In this document: positions 36,726 to 45,818 of the stretch, one piece after another
How the letters are laid out: the number at the start of each line of letters is the position of its first letter
Numbering within the stretch: the first letter of the stretch is position 1
NCBI GenBank assembly: GCA_030447925.1
Contig: JAUJNX010000003.1
Location: forward strand, 1-64,000
Source: Egibacteraceae bacterium
Lineage (GTDB): Bacteria; Actinomycetota; Nitriliruptoria; Euzebyales; Egibacteraceae
Length of the DNA: 64,000 nt
Direction: 5' to 3'
Program-made: the position numbers and the translations under genes
Notes under the pieces: model-generated
Told to the model about the DNA's origin: nothing
The model's database searches: none
Seen by the model: only the letters and a program-made list of their open reading frames with translations

Positions 36726-38950
36726 CCCGGCACAGCCACGAGATCCCGGGTGCACGCCCCGCCCCGCTCGGGTCGTACCTCAAGGGGTTGGGCCTGCTCC
36801 GCCTCCTGGGCGAGCAGGCGGACCCGATGGCTGCGGCCGCTTGGGAGGGCGACACCCTCGCCGTCACGACCCGCCTGGACCGTGACGAGCTGCTCGCCTT
36901 CCTGCTCGACGACTACGCGCCGACACCGCTGGTGTCCCCGTGGAACGGCGGCAGCGGCTTCTACCCGGGCGACAAGAAGGCCCGCGAGGAGATCGCGCTC
37001 ATCGACGGCGACGACAGGCAGCGCCTGCGCACGTACCGCGAGACCCTCCGGACCGCGAGGAACCTGGTCGCGGAGGCCCAGGTCGACGGCTGGGAACCCA
37101 AGGACCCGAAGCACAAGGAGCGCTTCGTCCAGCGCTGCCGTGCCCGGCTTCCCGACCAAGCGGTCGCCTGGATCGACGCGGCCGTCGTCCTCACCGGGTC
37201 CGGGCTCACGTTCCCCACCCTGCTGGGCGGGTCGGGCGGGAACCTCGGGCGCCTGGACCTGTCCGCCAACTTCATGGCACGGGTTGCTGACGTGCTCTGC
37301 CTCCGCACGGGCCGCGGGGCTCCCGATCGCCGCACGTCTCGGAAGTGGCTCAACGGGGCCCTGTTCGGCACCGCCGCGCCGGCCGTCAAGGCGAGCATCG
37401 GGCAGTTCGATCCGGTGGCGGCGTCGGGGCCGACCTCGTCCGCCTTCGGGTCGGCGGATGCACTGATCAACCCCTGGGACGTGGTCCTGCTCCTGGAGGG
37501 GGCGCTGCTGTTCACCGCCGCCGCCGCCCGCCGCCTCGCTATGAGTGCACCGGGCACCGTCGCGATGCCCTTCATGGTGGCGTCGACCGCGGTCGGCTAC
37601 CCGTCGAGCGCCCCGGACGAGAACGCCAAGGGCGAGGTCTGGGCGCCGCTGTGGTCATGCCCCGCCACCCTGCCCGAGGTCGCCCGCCTGATCGGCGAGG
37701 GCAGGTCGACCTGGAACCGCCGCCAGGCCAGCACCGGCCTGGACTTCGCGCGGGCGGCGGCCAGTCTCGGCGTGGACCGGGGCATCGAGGCGTTCGCCCG
37801 CCACGCCCTGGTGGAGCGCCACGGCCAGAGCATGCTCGCCGTGCCGGTCGGGCGGTTCGCGGTGACGGCCCGCCCACAGATCCCCGTGCTGCGCCAGCTC
37901 GACGGCTGGCTCGACCGGGTCCGCGGCACGAGCAGGCTACCCCCCGGGGCGGCGACGGCCCTCCGTCGCGTGGAGTCGGCGATGTTCGACGTCGCCGGCC
38001 ACGGCGGGAGCGACCGGCTGGTTCGCGTGCTGGTCGAGGCCGCCGACCTGGAGGCGGTGATCGGGCGGTCCGGGAACCTGCGCGGGACACTCGGGCCGGT
38101 GCCGGACCTGGCGGCCCGCGGGTGGCTGCCGCAGGTGCTCGGCGAGCGGCCGGCCCCGGAGGCCGTGCTGGCCGCTGCGCTGGCCTCCCAGCGCGACCTC
38201 GACGGTTCCAGCCTCCGGTTCCTGCTGCGGCCGATGGCCCGGAGCGCCGGCCGCGGCGGGCGGCGGCTGGCCTTCACGGCCGCGCCGGCACCGGTCCTCG
38301 GCCTCGGGCGCCGCCCGCTCGCCGCGGTCCTCGCCGACGCGCTCGTGCTCCGCACCCGGCAGGCCGAGGAGCGCGCGGCCCGGCTGGCCGAGCGGGAGGA
38401 GCAGGAGGTCGGGGTCGTCGTGGGCTTCGACCGCGGGGACCCCGTCCCGGCGGGGGCGGTCGCGGCGCTCCTGGACGGGCGCCTCGACGAGGACCTGCTG
38501 GCCCGCCTGCTGGCCGGGATGCTGCTGCTGACGTGGCCCGGGGGCGAGGCCGACGAGCCCCTTGGTGACGCGGGGGAGTTCGCAATGGCGCACCTGGCCG
38601 ACCCGGCGTACGCCCTGCTCGCGCCGTTCTTCCAGCGTCGTGCGATCCCGGGCTGGGGCCGCGACCCATTCCGTCCCAGGATCCAGGCCACGTGGCCGGC
38701 TCAGCTCCGCGCGGGGCGGGTCGAGGAGGTCCTCAGGGAGGCCCACCGCCGCCTGCGCATCGCCGGCCTCCAGCCCGCGCTGCGGGTTCCCTCCCGTGAC
38801 GACGAGGCGACGGGTCTCCGCCCGGCCGTGCCCGGCGCGCGGCTCGCGGCGGCGCTGCTCGTCCCCATCCACCCGGCCGACGCCCGGAAGCTCCTGCTCC
38901 GCGTCGCGCCCAAACGAGTGACCGACGAGGGCGCCGGCACGGCGGCCTGA
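36722..38950 (+). CDS. csx17: Csx17, the Cas8-like large subunit of type I-G Cascade
   Basis: 742 residues with the Csx17 start PLGSYLKGLGLLRLLGEQAD, then PTPLVSPWNGGSGFYPGD, LTFPTLLGGSGGNLGRLDLS and WDVVLLLEGALLFTAAAARR, which occur in Csx17/Cas8u2 proteins. In the interference complex this subunit takes the Cas8 position, where PAM recognition is expected. Intact and at normal length. ATGA overlap with cas3. Confidence 0.92.
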   Translation: MTRHSHEIPGARPAPLGSYLKGLGLLRLLGEQADPMAAAAWEGDTLAVTTRLDRDELLAFLLDDYAPTPLVSPWNGGSGFYPGDKKAREEIALIDGDDRQRLRTYRETLRTARNLVAEAQVDGWEPKDPKHKERFVQRCRARLPDQAVAWIDAAVVLTGSGLTFPTLLGGSGGNLGRLDLSANFMARVADVLCLRTGRGAPDRRTSRKWLNGALFGTAAPAVKASIGQFDPVAASGPTSSAFGSADALINPWDVVLLLEGALLFTAAAARRLAMSAPGTVAMPFMVASTAVGYPSSAPDENAKGEVWAPLWSCPATLPEVARLIGEGRSTWNRRQASTGLDFARAAASLGVDRGIEAFARHALVERHGQSMLAVPVGRFAVTARPQIPVLRQLDGWLDRVRGTSRLPPGAATALRRVESAMFDVAGHGGSDRLVRVLVEAADLEAVIGRSGNLRGTLGPVPDLAARGWLPQVLGERPAPEAVLAAALASQRDLDGSSLRFLLRPMARSAGRGGRRLAFTAAPAPVLGLGRRPLAAVLADALVLRTRQAEERAARLAEREEQEVGVVVGFDRGDPVPAGAVAALLDGRLDEDLLARLLAGMLLLTWPGGEADEPLGDAGEFAMAHLADPAYALLAPFFQRRAIPGWGRDPFRPRIQATWPAQLRAGRVEEVLREAHRRLRIAGLQPALRVPSRDDEATGLRPAVPGARLAAALLVPIHPADARKLLLRVAPKRVTDEGAGTAA

Positions 38951-38965
38951 GACCGAGGAGACCCG

Positions 38966-39946
38966 ATGACGAGGCGTCACCTGTTCGAGATCGACCTGGC
39001 CCCCGCCGTCGGGAGCCGCTTCCAGCCCACCGGCTTCCCCGACATCGGCCACGCACGCTTCGAGCGCCCCGTCGGCGACCACGGCTGGGAGGACGTCCTG
39101 CTCGTCGAGTCCGCCCAGTCGATGGCCAACCACCTGGAGGGGACGGCCTGGGACGGCGCACCGCAGGCCCCGGACCCGACCCTCGACGGGCTGCCCTACG
39201 TGCGGGTCGTGGCCGACGAGGACGGCCGCTACCTCACGTCGAGCCGGACGGAGGCGCACCGGCTGGCGTCGGCGTTCGTGAAGGACTCGCTGCTCGACGG
39301 GACGCCGATGCGCGAAGTGATCCGCGATCGCCTGGACCTGCGCGCCGACACCCCGCTCCAGCGCCACGCCGTCGCCCGCGAGGTCTTCCGGCTGGACCCG
39401 CTGTCCCTGCTGCACGGCGTGTTCTTCGCCGAGAAGGCCGAGGTGTGGCCGGCGCAGCCGCGCTTCACCCGCGCCATCACCGGCTTCGTCGAGGCGATGG
39501 ACGTGAAGGCCGCCGTCTCGGGCGGAGTGAAGCGCGACGACGTTCGCCACCAGCGTGACGAGAGCGGCAGCTCCGCGGAGGGTTACGGGTCGATCCCCTT
39601 CCACCGCACCGAGTGGACCGCGCGGCGGATCGTCGCCTCCTTCGCGATCGACGAGGGGCTGCTGGCCTCGTATGGGCTGGGCGACGCGGCGACGGCCCTG
39701 CTCGTAGCGGTCGGGCGCTGGGAGATCCGCAGCCTCCTGGACCGCGGCCTGCGCCTGCGCAGCGCGTGCGACCTGGAGCCCCTCGCACCAGAGGTCATCG
39801 ACAGGGATCGCCGACCTCTCCCTTCGGCGAAGGAGCTGCACGACGAGATCCGCGAGCACGTCGCGGCCTGTGCGGCCCTCCTGGAGGGCACCGGTCCGAT
39901 CGAGGTCCGCTGGAACATCGAGCGGGCCCGGCCCAAGAAGCGGTGA
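38966..39946 (+). CDS. csb1: Csb1, the Cas7 backbone subunit
   Basis: 326 residues with the GSU0053-family blocks GSRFQPTGFPDIGHARFERP, LVESAQSMANHLEGTAWD, GSIPFHRTEWTARRIVASFA and GRWEIRSLLDRGLRLRSACD. Csb1 is the Cas7-type RRM protein that polymerises along the crRNA spacer. A GAGGAG site precedes ATG 38966. Eight bases separate its stop from csb2, so all four effector genes form one transcript. Confidence 0.93.
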   Translation: MTRRHLFEIDLAPAVGSRFQPTGFPDIGHARFERPVGDHGWEDVLLVESAQSMANHLEGTAWDGAPQAPDPTLDGLPYVRVVADEDGRYLTSSRTEAHRLASAFVKDSLLDGTPMREVIRDRLDLRADTPLQRHAVAREVFRLDPLSLLHGVFFAEKAEVWPAQPRFTRAITGFVEAMDVKAAVSGGVKRDDVRHQRDESGSSAEGYGSIPFHRTEWTARRIVASFAIDEGLLASYGLGDAATALLVAVGRWEIRSLLDRGLRLRSACDLEPLAPEVIDRDRRPLPSAKELHDEIREHVAACAALLEGTGPIEVRWNIERARPKKR

Positions 39947-39953
39947 CGCGGCG

Positions 39954-41405
39954 ATGCCCGTGACGCTGGCGGTAGTCCTGCCCTGGGGCCGCTTCCACGC
40001 GACGCCGTGGGACCGCAACGTGAACGAGGGCGCCGTGGAGTGGCCACCCTCGCCGTGGCGGTTGCTGAGGACCCTGTACGCGACCTGGCGATCGCGGGCA
40101 CCGGAGCTGGAGCAGGGCGTGGTCGCGGGTCTGCTCGGGCGGCTGGCCGTTCCGCCGGCCTACCTGCTCCCGCGGACCTCCCAGGGCCACACTCGCCACT
40201 ACCTGCCGGACTGGACCAGCGGGGCTCCCAAGTGGGATCCGGCGAAGAAGGAGTTCCGACTGCGCCGCACCGACAAGGTGGTCGACGCCTTCGTGGTCGC
40301 GGAGCGGGGCGCGGAGCTGCGGGTCCGCTGGGACGTGGACCTCGCCGCGGCCGAGCGCGGGGCGCTGGCCGTTCTGGCCGGCCATCTCGGCTACCTGGGG
40401 CGGGCGGAGTCGCTGTGCGAGGCGCGCCTGCTCGGCACCGACGGCGACGCGGGCCGGCCGCCGTCGCTGGCTCGGTCGGCATGGCTGCGGCCCGGAGACC
40501 TCGACGGCGCGCCGTCGACCCCGGTGCTGTGTCCTGAGCAGCCGCTGGACCTGGAGGCGCTGACGGTGGAGACCGCGACGATGCGCACCGCCCGGCTGCT
40601 GCAGCCGGCGGGGTCACGCTGGGTCGAGTACCCGACGGTGGGGGAGGACACGGGGCCGGTGCCCTCCGCGCGACCCCCGCGGCGCGTCGGGACGCGCCCG
40701 GTGATGGTGCGCTGGGCGATCTCCGCCCCCGCCAACCCGCCGGTGACCGCGGCCGTGGCGATGGCCGACGTGCTGCGCGGGGCCTGTCTGTCCCAGTTCG
40801 GCACCCCGTCCTCGACGACGCTGTCGGGCAAGCACCCCGACGGCTCGCCGCTGGAGGGGCACCGGCACGCCCACTATCTCGCTCACGACGAGGACGGCGA
40901 CGGGCTGCTCGACACGCTCTACGTCTGGGCCCCGGGAGGTCTGGGGCCGCAGGAGGTGGCCGCGCTCGCGAAGGTGGTCGAGCTGCGCCGGCGGAAGGGC
41001 CTGCCCCCGGAGGACTACCGGCCCTGCAACCTGGGGCTTGAGGGCGCAGGCCCCGCCCAGGTGATCGCTCCGCGGCTGGTCGGGCCAAGCACGCGGTGGA
41101 TCAGCGCGACCCCCTTCGCGCCGACGCAGCACCCGCGCCGCCAGGACACTGCGACCTTCGTCGACCACCAGGTCCGCCTGGAGCTGGGGCGGCGCGACCT
41201 GCCGGAGCCGGTCGCCGTCGGCCTCGTCGTGGACGGGCGGCGCCGGCAGGCGACGGAGTTCCGCCGCCACCGCATCGCCGAGCGCCGACAGGCCGACATG
41301 CGGCGCGCGTTCATGGTCCAGGTGACGTTCCCGGTGGAGGTGCCGGGGCCGATCGCCCTGGGCGCCCTGAGCCACTTCGGCCTCGGGCTCATGGTGCCGG
41401 GATGA
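39954..41405 (+). CDS. csb2: Csb2, the Cas5-Cas6 fusion subunit
   Basis: 483 residues beginning VTLAVVLPWGRFHATPWDRN and VEWPPSPWRLLRTLYATW, the GSU0054 family (Cas5 half). The later RHAHYLAHDEDGDGLLDTLY with two His, and the C terminus ALGALSHFGLGLMVPG (the Gly-rich loop of Cas6), form the RNase half that cuts the repeat RNA into crRNAs. I start it at ATG 39954. The open frame reaching back into csb1 is discarded. Its stop overlaps the next start by ATGA. Confidence 0.92.
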   Translation: MPVTLAVVLPWGRFHATPWDRNVNEGAVEWPPSPWRLLRTLYATWRSRAPELEQGVVAGLLGRLAVPPAYLLPRTSQGHTRHYLPDWTSGAPKWDPAKKEFRLRRTDKVVDAFVVAERGAELRVRWDVDLAAAERGALAVLAGHLGYLGRAESLCEARLLGTDGDAGRPPSLARSAWLRPGDLDGAPSTPVLCPEQPLDLEALTVETATMRTARLLQPAGSRWVEYPTVGEDTGPVPSARPPRRVGTRPVMVRWAISAPANPPVTAAVAMADVLRGACLSQFGTPSSTTLSGKHPDGSPLEGHRHAHYLAHDEDGDGLLDTLYVWAPGGLGPQEVAALAKVVELRRRKGLPPEDYRPCNLGLEGAGPAQVIAPRLVGPSTRWISATPFAPTQHPRRQDTATFVDHQVRLELGRRDLPEPVAVGLVVDGRRRQATEFRRHRIAERRQADMRRAFMVQVTFPVEVPGPIALGALSHFGLGLMVPG

Positions 41406-41677
41406 CCCTCGAGGACGTGCCGGAGCTCGTCCCGGCGCGCATGGTCAACGAGTTCAGCTACTGCCCCCGCCTGTTCTTCCTGGAGTGGGTGCAGGCCCGC
41501 TTCGCCGACAGCGTCGACACGGTGGAGGGGCGGGACCACCACCGGCGCGTCGACACCGAGCAGGGCGCGCCGCCGCTCCCCGAGGACGGCGAGCTGTCCG
41601 CGGCCCGCGGCATGGACTGCTTCGAGTTCCTCGGTGTGACCACGGGCCTTCCCACTGGCGGTCCCCGTATCGTGTAG
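41402..41677 (+). pseudogene. deletion scar of the adaptation genes: Cas4 N terminus fused to a Cas2-like C terminus
   Basis: ATG 41402 overlaps the csb2 stop. The first 60 codons, VPARMVNEFSYCPRLFFLEW and DSVDTVEGRDHHRRVD, are the start of the Cas4 half of I-G Cas4-Cas1 fusions. From about codon 66 the reading changes to ARGMDCFEFLGVTTGLPTG followed by GPRIV, which looks like the last residues of Cas2 (typically ..D.IE.LG.. ending in P.IV). The frame is kept across the join. The rest of Cas4, all of Cas1 and most of Cas2 are missing, so no spacer integrase is encoded here. The Cas2 assignment is inference from about 25 residues. Confidence 0.8.
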
Positions 41678-41846
41678 CCCGCGAGCGCTCCGGTGCTGCC
41701 CCCGGCCCCGCCACCCCTCGCACGCCGCTGACCAGCCCTTTCGCCCCTTGACAACTGCACAGCGAGCTTCATCGGCCCACTCCCAGAGCGCACCTCTCGC
41801 CCGCCCACCCAAACCCGCTGGTCAGCGCACCCAACATGACCAAGCG
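41678..41846 (+). promoter_or_regulatory. CRISPR leader
   Basis: 169 bases between the Cas4 remnant and the first repeat, less G+C-rich than its surroundings and with TTGACA at 41748-41753 as a possible -35 element. The uniform repeats begin here and the degenerate ones lie at the far end, so transcription runs to the right from this stretch. Confidence 0.7.
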
Positions 41847-43910
41847 GTCCCCGCAGCCTCCGAGCCGCGGCCCCATTGCGGCAAGCCTGGAAGTGGTTTC
41901 GTCTGCCATTCATGCGGAGTCCCCGCAGCCTCCGAGCCGCGGCCCCATTGCGGCGAGTTCTGGGAGCTGGTGGTGGCCCACCTGCTGCTGGTCCCCGCAG
42001 CCTCCGAGCCGCGGCCCCATTGCGGCGACCAGCACCTCAACGCCGCCCACACCGCCCACGCCCGCGTCCCCGCAGCCTCCGAGCCGCGGCCCCATTGCGG
42101 CAAGCAGCGCATCGAGGAGATCGAGGGCATCGGCGTCGTCCCCGCAGCCTCCGAGCCGCGGCCCCATTGCGGCGTCCAGTTCGACATTCTTGCTGCCCGT
42201 CTCGAGGATGTCCCCGCAGCCTCCGAGCCGCGGCCCCATTGCGGCACGACCGTCACGTTGATGTTTCTGCCCGACGATCTCGTCCCCGCGGCCTACGAGC
42301 CGCGGCCCCATTGCGGCTTCCTGACCTGCGGGCTGACCCACCTGGAGATGGCCGTCCCCGCAGCCTCCGAGCCGCGGCCCCATTGCGGCAAGTCCTCGGT
42401 GCTGGCGTTCTCCCCCGCTTGGCACGTCCCCGCAGCCTCCGAGCCGCGGCCCCATTGCGGCCTGACGCCCTCTCCCGACCAGGGGCCCCAGTGAGCCGTC
42501 CCCGCAGCCTCCGAGCCGCGGCCCCATTGCGGCCTCCTCCCGCGTCGCGGGCGTGGAGACGGGTGGGGCGTCCCCGCAGCCTCCGAGCCGCGGCCCCATT
42601 GCGGCGGCATGCCGACCGCGCACAACATTACCGCGGCCACGGTCCCCGCAGCCTCCGAGCCGCGGCCCCATGGCGGCACGTCCCCGCGGAGCAGCCCGTC
42701 AACGACGTACTCCGGTCCCCGCAGCCTCCGAGCCGCGGCCCCATTGCGGCGTCTGCACGCCCGCCGGATCGCAGAAGTCCAGCACGGTGGTCCCCGCGGT
42801 CTACGAGCCGCGGCCCCATGGCGGCGCGCTGAGCGCCGCGCCTCTCGCCGCCGGGCCGAGCCCGGTCCCCGCGGCCTACGAGCCGCGGCCCCATTGCGGC
42901 ATCACCGCCGAGTCCGGCTACTTCGACCGGTGACCGGGTCCCCGCGGCCTACGAGCCGTGGCCCTGTTGCGGCTGCCGGTTGACCGTCTGCTTCCACGTC
43001 ATGACGTCAGGGTCCCCGCGGCCTACGAGCCGCGCCCCATTGCGGCACCAGCGGGTGCGGCTGGAGGTCCTGGTTCTCGTCATGGTCCCCTCGGCCTACG
43101 AGCCGCGCCCCCCATTGCGGCGCGACCGCCGCCTCCCCCACCGCGCCGGACTCGCGGGGTCCCCGCGGCCTACGAGCCGCGGCCCCATTGCGGCAACAGT
43201 TCCGAGACGGCCTGCCAGGTCTGAGGGGTGGCGGTGGTCCCCGCGGCCTACGAGCCGTGGCCCCATTGCGCCACGGTGACCGCAGCGGCGGCGCCGGGGA
43301 TCAGGAAGGTCCCCGCGGCCTACGAGCCGCGGCCCCATTGCGGCCTCATGCCCATCCGCCTGCTTGGCTTCCTGCGCTGCGGTCCCCGCGGCCTACGAGC
43401 CGTGGCCCCATTGCGGCGCGACGGCGGCGGTCAACTTCGACCGGATCTCGGCGTGGCCCCCGCGGCCTACGAGCCGGGGCCCCATTGCGGCCTCCAGCTG
43501 GGCAGCGAGCCCAACGGTTCTCGTGCGCGGTCCCCGCGGCCTACAAGCCCCGGCCCCATTGCGGCTCGTTGACGACGTGCTGCAGCAGCCCGACCGCTGC
43601 TGGGTCCCCGCGGCCTACGAGCCGCGGCCCCATTGCGGCGCCAACGCCGTCGTCGTCCGCGGCGCCGATGGGACGGGTCCCCGCGGCCTACGAGCCGCGG
43701 CCCCACTGCGGCTTACCGCCGCGACATCATGACCCGCTGTCTGCGAGTCCCCGCGGCCTACAAGCCGCGGCCCCATTGCGGCTTCATGAACCGGTAGTCG
43801 ATCCCTTCGCGTCGTGGTGTCCCGCGGCCTACGAGCCGCGGCCCCATTGCGGCCGGTGGATCAAGGACACCGAGGCGCGGTTCGGGGCGTCCCCGCGGCC
43901 TCATTGCGGC
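41847..43910 (+). CRISPR. CRISPR array, 29 repeats and 28 spacers
   Basis: The unit is 36 bases: GTCCCCGC..., then a stem CCGCGGC-CTACGA-GCCGCGG in the distal form, then CCCCATTGCGGC. Spacers are mostly 36 bases (range about 36-39). Repeats 1-13 carry A at position 9 and C at position 14, except repeat 7, which has the distal form. Repeats 14-29 have G and A there. Distal repeats accumulate single changes (for example 42938, 43012, 43085, 43237, 43456) and the last (43889-43910) is only 22 bases, with an internal deletion. The array follows the I-G effector genes directly. The orientation comes from this decay gradient. Confidence 0.97.
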
Positions 43911-43924
43911 GTCCTCGACGCGAA

Positions 43925-45337
43925 CACCCTGCGAGTCGACGGGCGCGCCAGACCAGCACGCTGGCGGGATCCTCGGCGCTGGTCAGCTCTCGAGCGGTAA
44001 GCGCGGCCACGAGTTGCTCGGCGTGGGCGCCGGCCTGAAGGCAGGCGCTGATGGTCTCGGCCAGGGCGGCGGAGGACCGGGCGGCGGCCGCGGACTCCGG
44101 GTCGAGACCGGCGGTCAGCTGGTCGACGACGGCGTGGACCTCGGGCCTGTCGGCGTCGGCGAGTGCGTCGCTGGTGAGGCGAACGGTTGCCGCGGCCCGG
44201 TCGTCCAGAAGGGCGTCGGCGAGCGCTTCGGCTTGGGCGGCGGTGGCGATGCCCGGGGCGAGCTGCTCAGCGAAGCCGCGGATGACGTCGCGGCGGGTGA
44301 AGGTGGACAACTGAGCGGTCAGCCCTGCGTCGCCGGCGAGCGTGTCGACGGCGGCGGTCGCCTGGTCGAGGGTGACGGGCTGGTGCTCGACGGCGTGGAG
44401 CAGGGCCAGCAGCTGCTCCTCGGTCCAGCCGAGCGCCTCGGCTTGCTCGCCAGCGCTGCTGGAGCGCACCCGGGTCGACGCCGTAGTCGCGGGAACCGGG
44501 GGCGGGCAGAACCGCGTGGTCGGCAGGGGCGGTCTTGGCCCTGCGGGTGGCCAGGGCGGCGATCTGAGCGGCCGTGGCGGACGCCAGCCCGAGATGGTTC
44601 AGGAGCTTGAGGACCTCGGCGCGTCGCGTCGAGAACGCCTCGATCAGCCAGCGGGGGATGCCGGCGAGGTCGGCGGAGCCGTTGACCACCGGGCCCCACT
44701 GCACGCCGAGGAGCCGGGTGAGCTCGTGGCGGAGCACGGACTGGTACAGGAACCCGGCGGTGCGGGCGTGAGTGAGCAGGCTGCGGCCGTCCAGAGTACG
44801 GCACTGCCCGTCGTCAGTGGTGAGGGCGTGGTTGGCGAGCAGGACGTGAGTGTGCAGCAGTGGGTCGCCGGCGCGGCTGGTGCGGTGGCGGAACGCGGCC
44901 GCCACGAACCCCTCGACGGGCACCTGGCGTCCCTGGCGACGCACCGCCGCGGCGTTGCGCTCGAGGTAGCCCAGCGCCTCGGCGACGGCACGGTCGTGGG
45001 CCCAGCGCACGAGCCGGGCGGTAGAGGCATCGCTGAGGGCCCACAGCAACGACACGCTCTTCGGCGCGCGGAAGGTGGCGTCCCAGCCGGGGACGGTGCG
45101 CTTGCGGCCGCGGCCATGCCCGGTCAGCTGCTCGCCGGTGCGGGGGTCGGTTCCCGCGAGGACCGCCCGGAGGGCGGCCGCGTCGACCTGGCCGTGCAGG
45201 TCGAACCGGGCGGCGGACTCGCCGGTCCAGTAGCCGGGCGCCTCGCCCGCGCCGGTGTAGTAGTCCTCGACGCCGGAGGCCACGGTCTCCAGGTAGTAGG
45301 ACTCTCGGCCCGCTGCGAGGGGGGTGATGTTCAGCAT
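43925..45337 (-). pseudogene. MobF-family (TrwC/TraI) conjugative relaxase, 3'-truncated and frameshifted
   Basis: ATG 45337 opens MLNITPLAAGRESYYLETVA, ARFDLHGQVDAAALRAVLAG, GWDATFRAPKSVSLLWALSD and the metal-binding segment HRTSRAGDPLLHTHVLLAN, the relaxase domain that nicks oriT. Near 44465 one base is lost and the other frame continues SSSAGEQAEALGWTEEQLLA and STFTRRDVIRGFAEQLAPGI, the start of the TraI-type middle region. Similarity ends near 43930, just beside the terminal CRISPR repeat, so the helicase half is missing. Upstream genes overlap it (TGATG). Confidence 0.85.
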
Positions 45338-45818
45338 CAGAGGACGAGTTCGACCTCGGCCTCCGTAGGGGCAGGGGGTCGCAGGACCGCCGCGGGAACG
45401 GTGATTCCAGCGGAATCGGGGATGGGCGGGCCGGGTGCGACGGTCGCGGGCTGCTGGCCCGGGGCGAGGTCGTGTCGTTCCCAGCCCCGGTCGCCCCAGC
45501 GCAGCGCCACTCGGACGCCGTCAGGGGCGCTGACCACCATCACGTCGCCGCGGCGGAAGGCGCGCTCGGCGTGGGCGCGGTACAGGCGAGCCCGTTCGCG
45601 CCAGGGCTCGGGCAGCTGGCGTGGGTCGACGGTGGCCAGCTCCCAGGCCAGTCTGCGGCGGTCTCCACACGGGTGGTGTGGGGGACTGGCTGTATGGCGT
45701 CCGTGGGCAGGGCGAACAGGTGCACGGGCTCGAGCCGCACCTTGCCGCGGCCGGGCGGGTCGCCGCCGACTGGCTCGCTGTGCATGACGGTGACGAGGTA
45801 GGCCGAGGACAGCGTCAC
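45337..45818 (-). CDS. hypothetical protein between primase and relaxase, frameshifted
   Basis: GTG 45818 overlaps the primase stop. The first frame reads VTLSSAYLVTVMHSEPVGG and LEPVHLFALPTDAIQPVPH. Near 45650 it shifts to RRLAWELATVDPRQLPEPWR, ARLYRAHAERAFRRGDVMVV and ends VLRPPAPTEAEVELVL next to the relaxase start. Corrected length is about 160 residues. I do not know the family. Its place between two transfer/replication genes with overlapping ends suggests it belongs to the conjugative element. Confidence 0.65.

Noticed and set aside
41748-44000. Several long open frames on both strands through the CRISPR array
   Set aside because: Repeat and spacer lengths are both mostly 36, a multiple of three, so a stop-free repeat keeps frames open for many units. 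The products are periodic copies of the repeat and not proteins.
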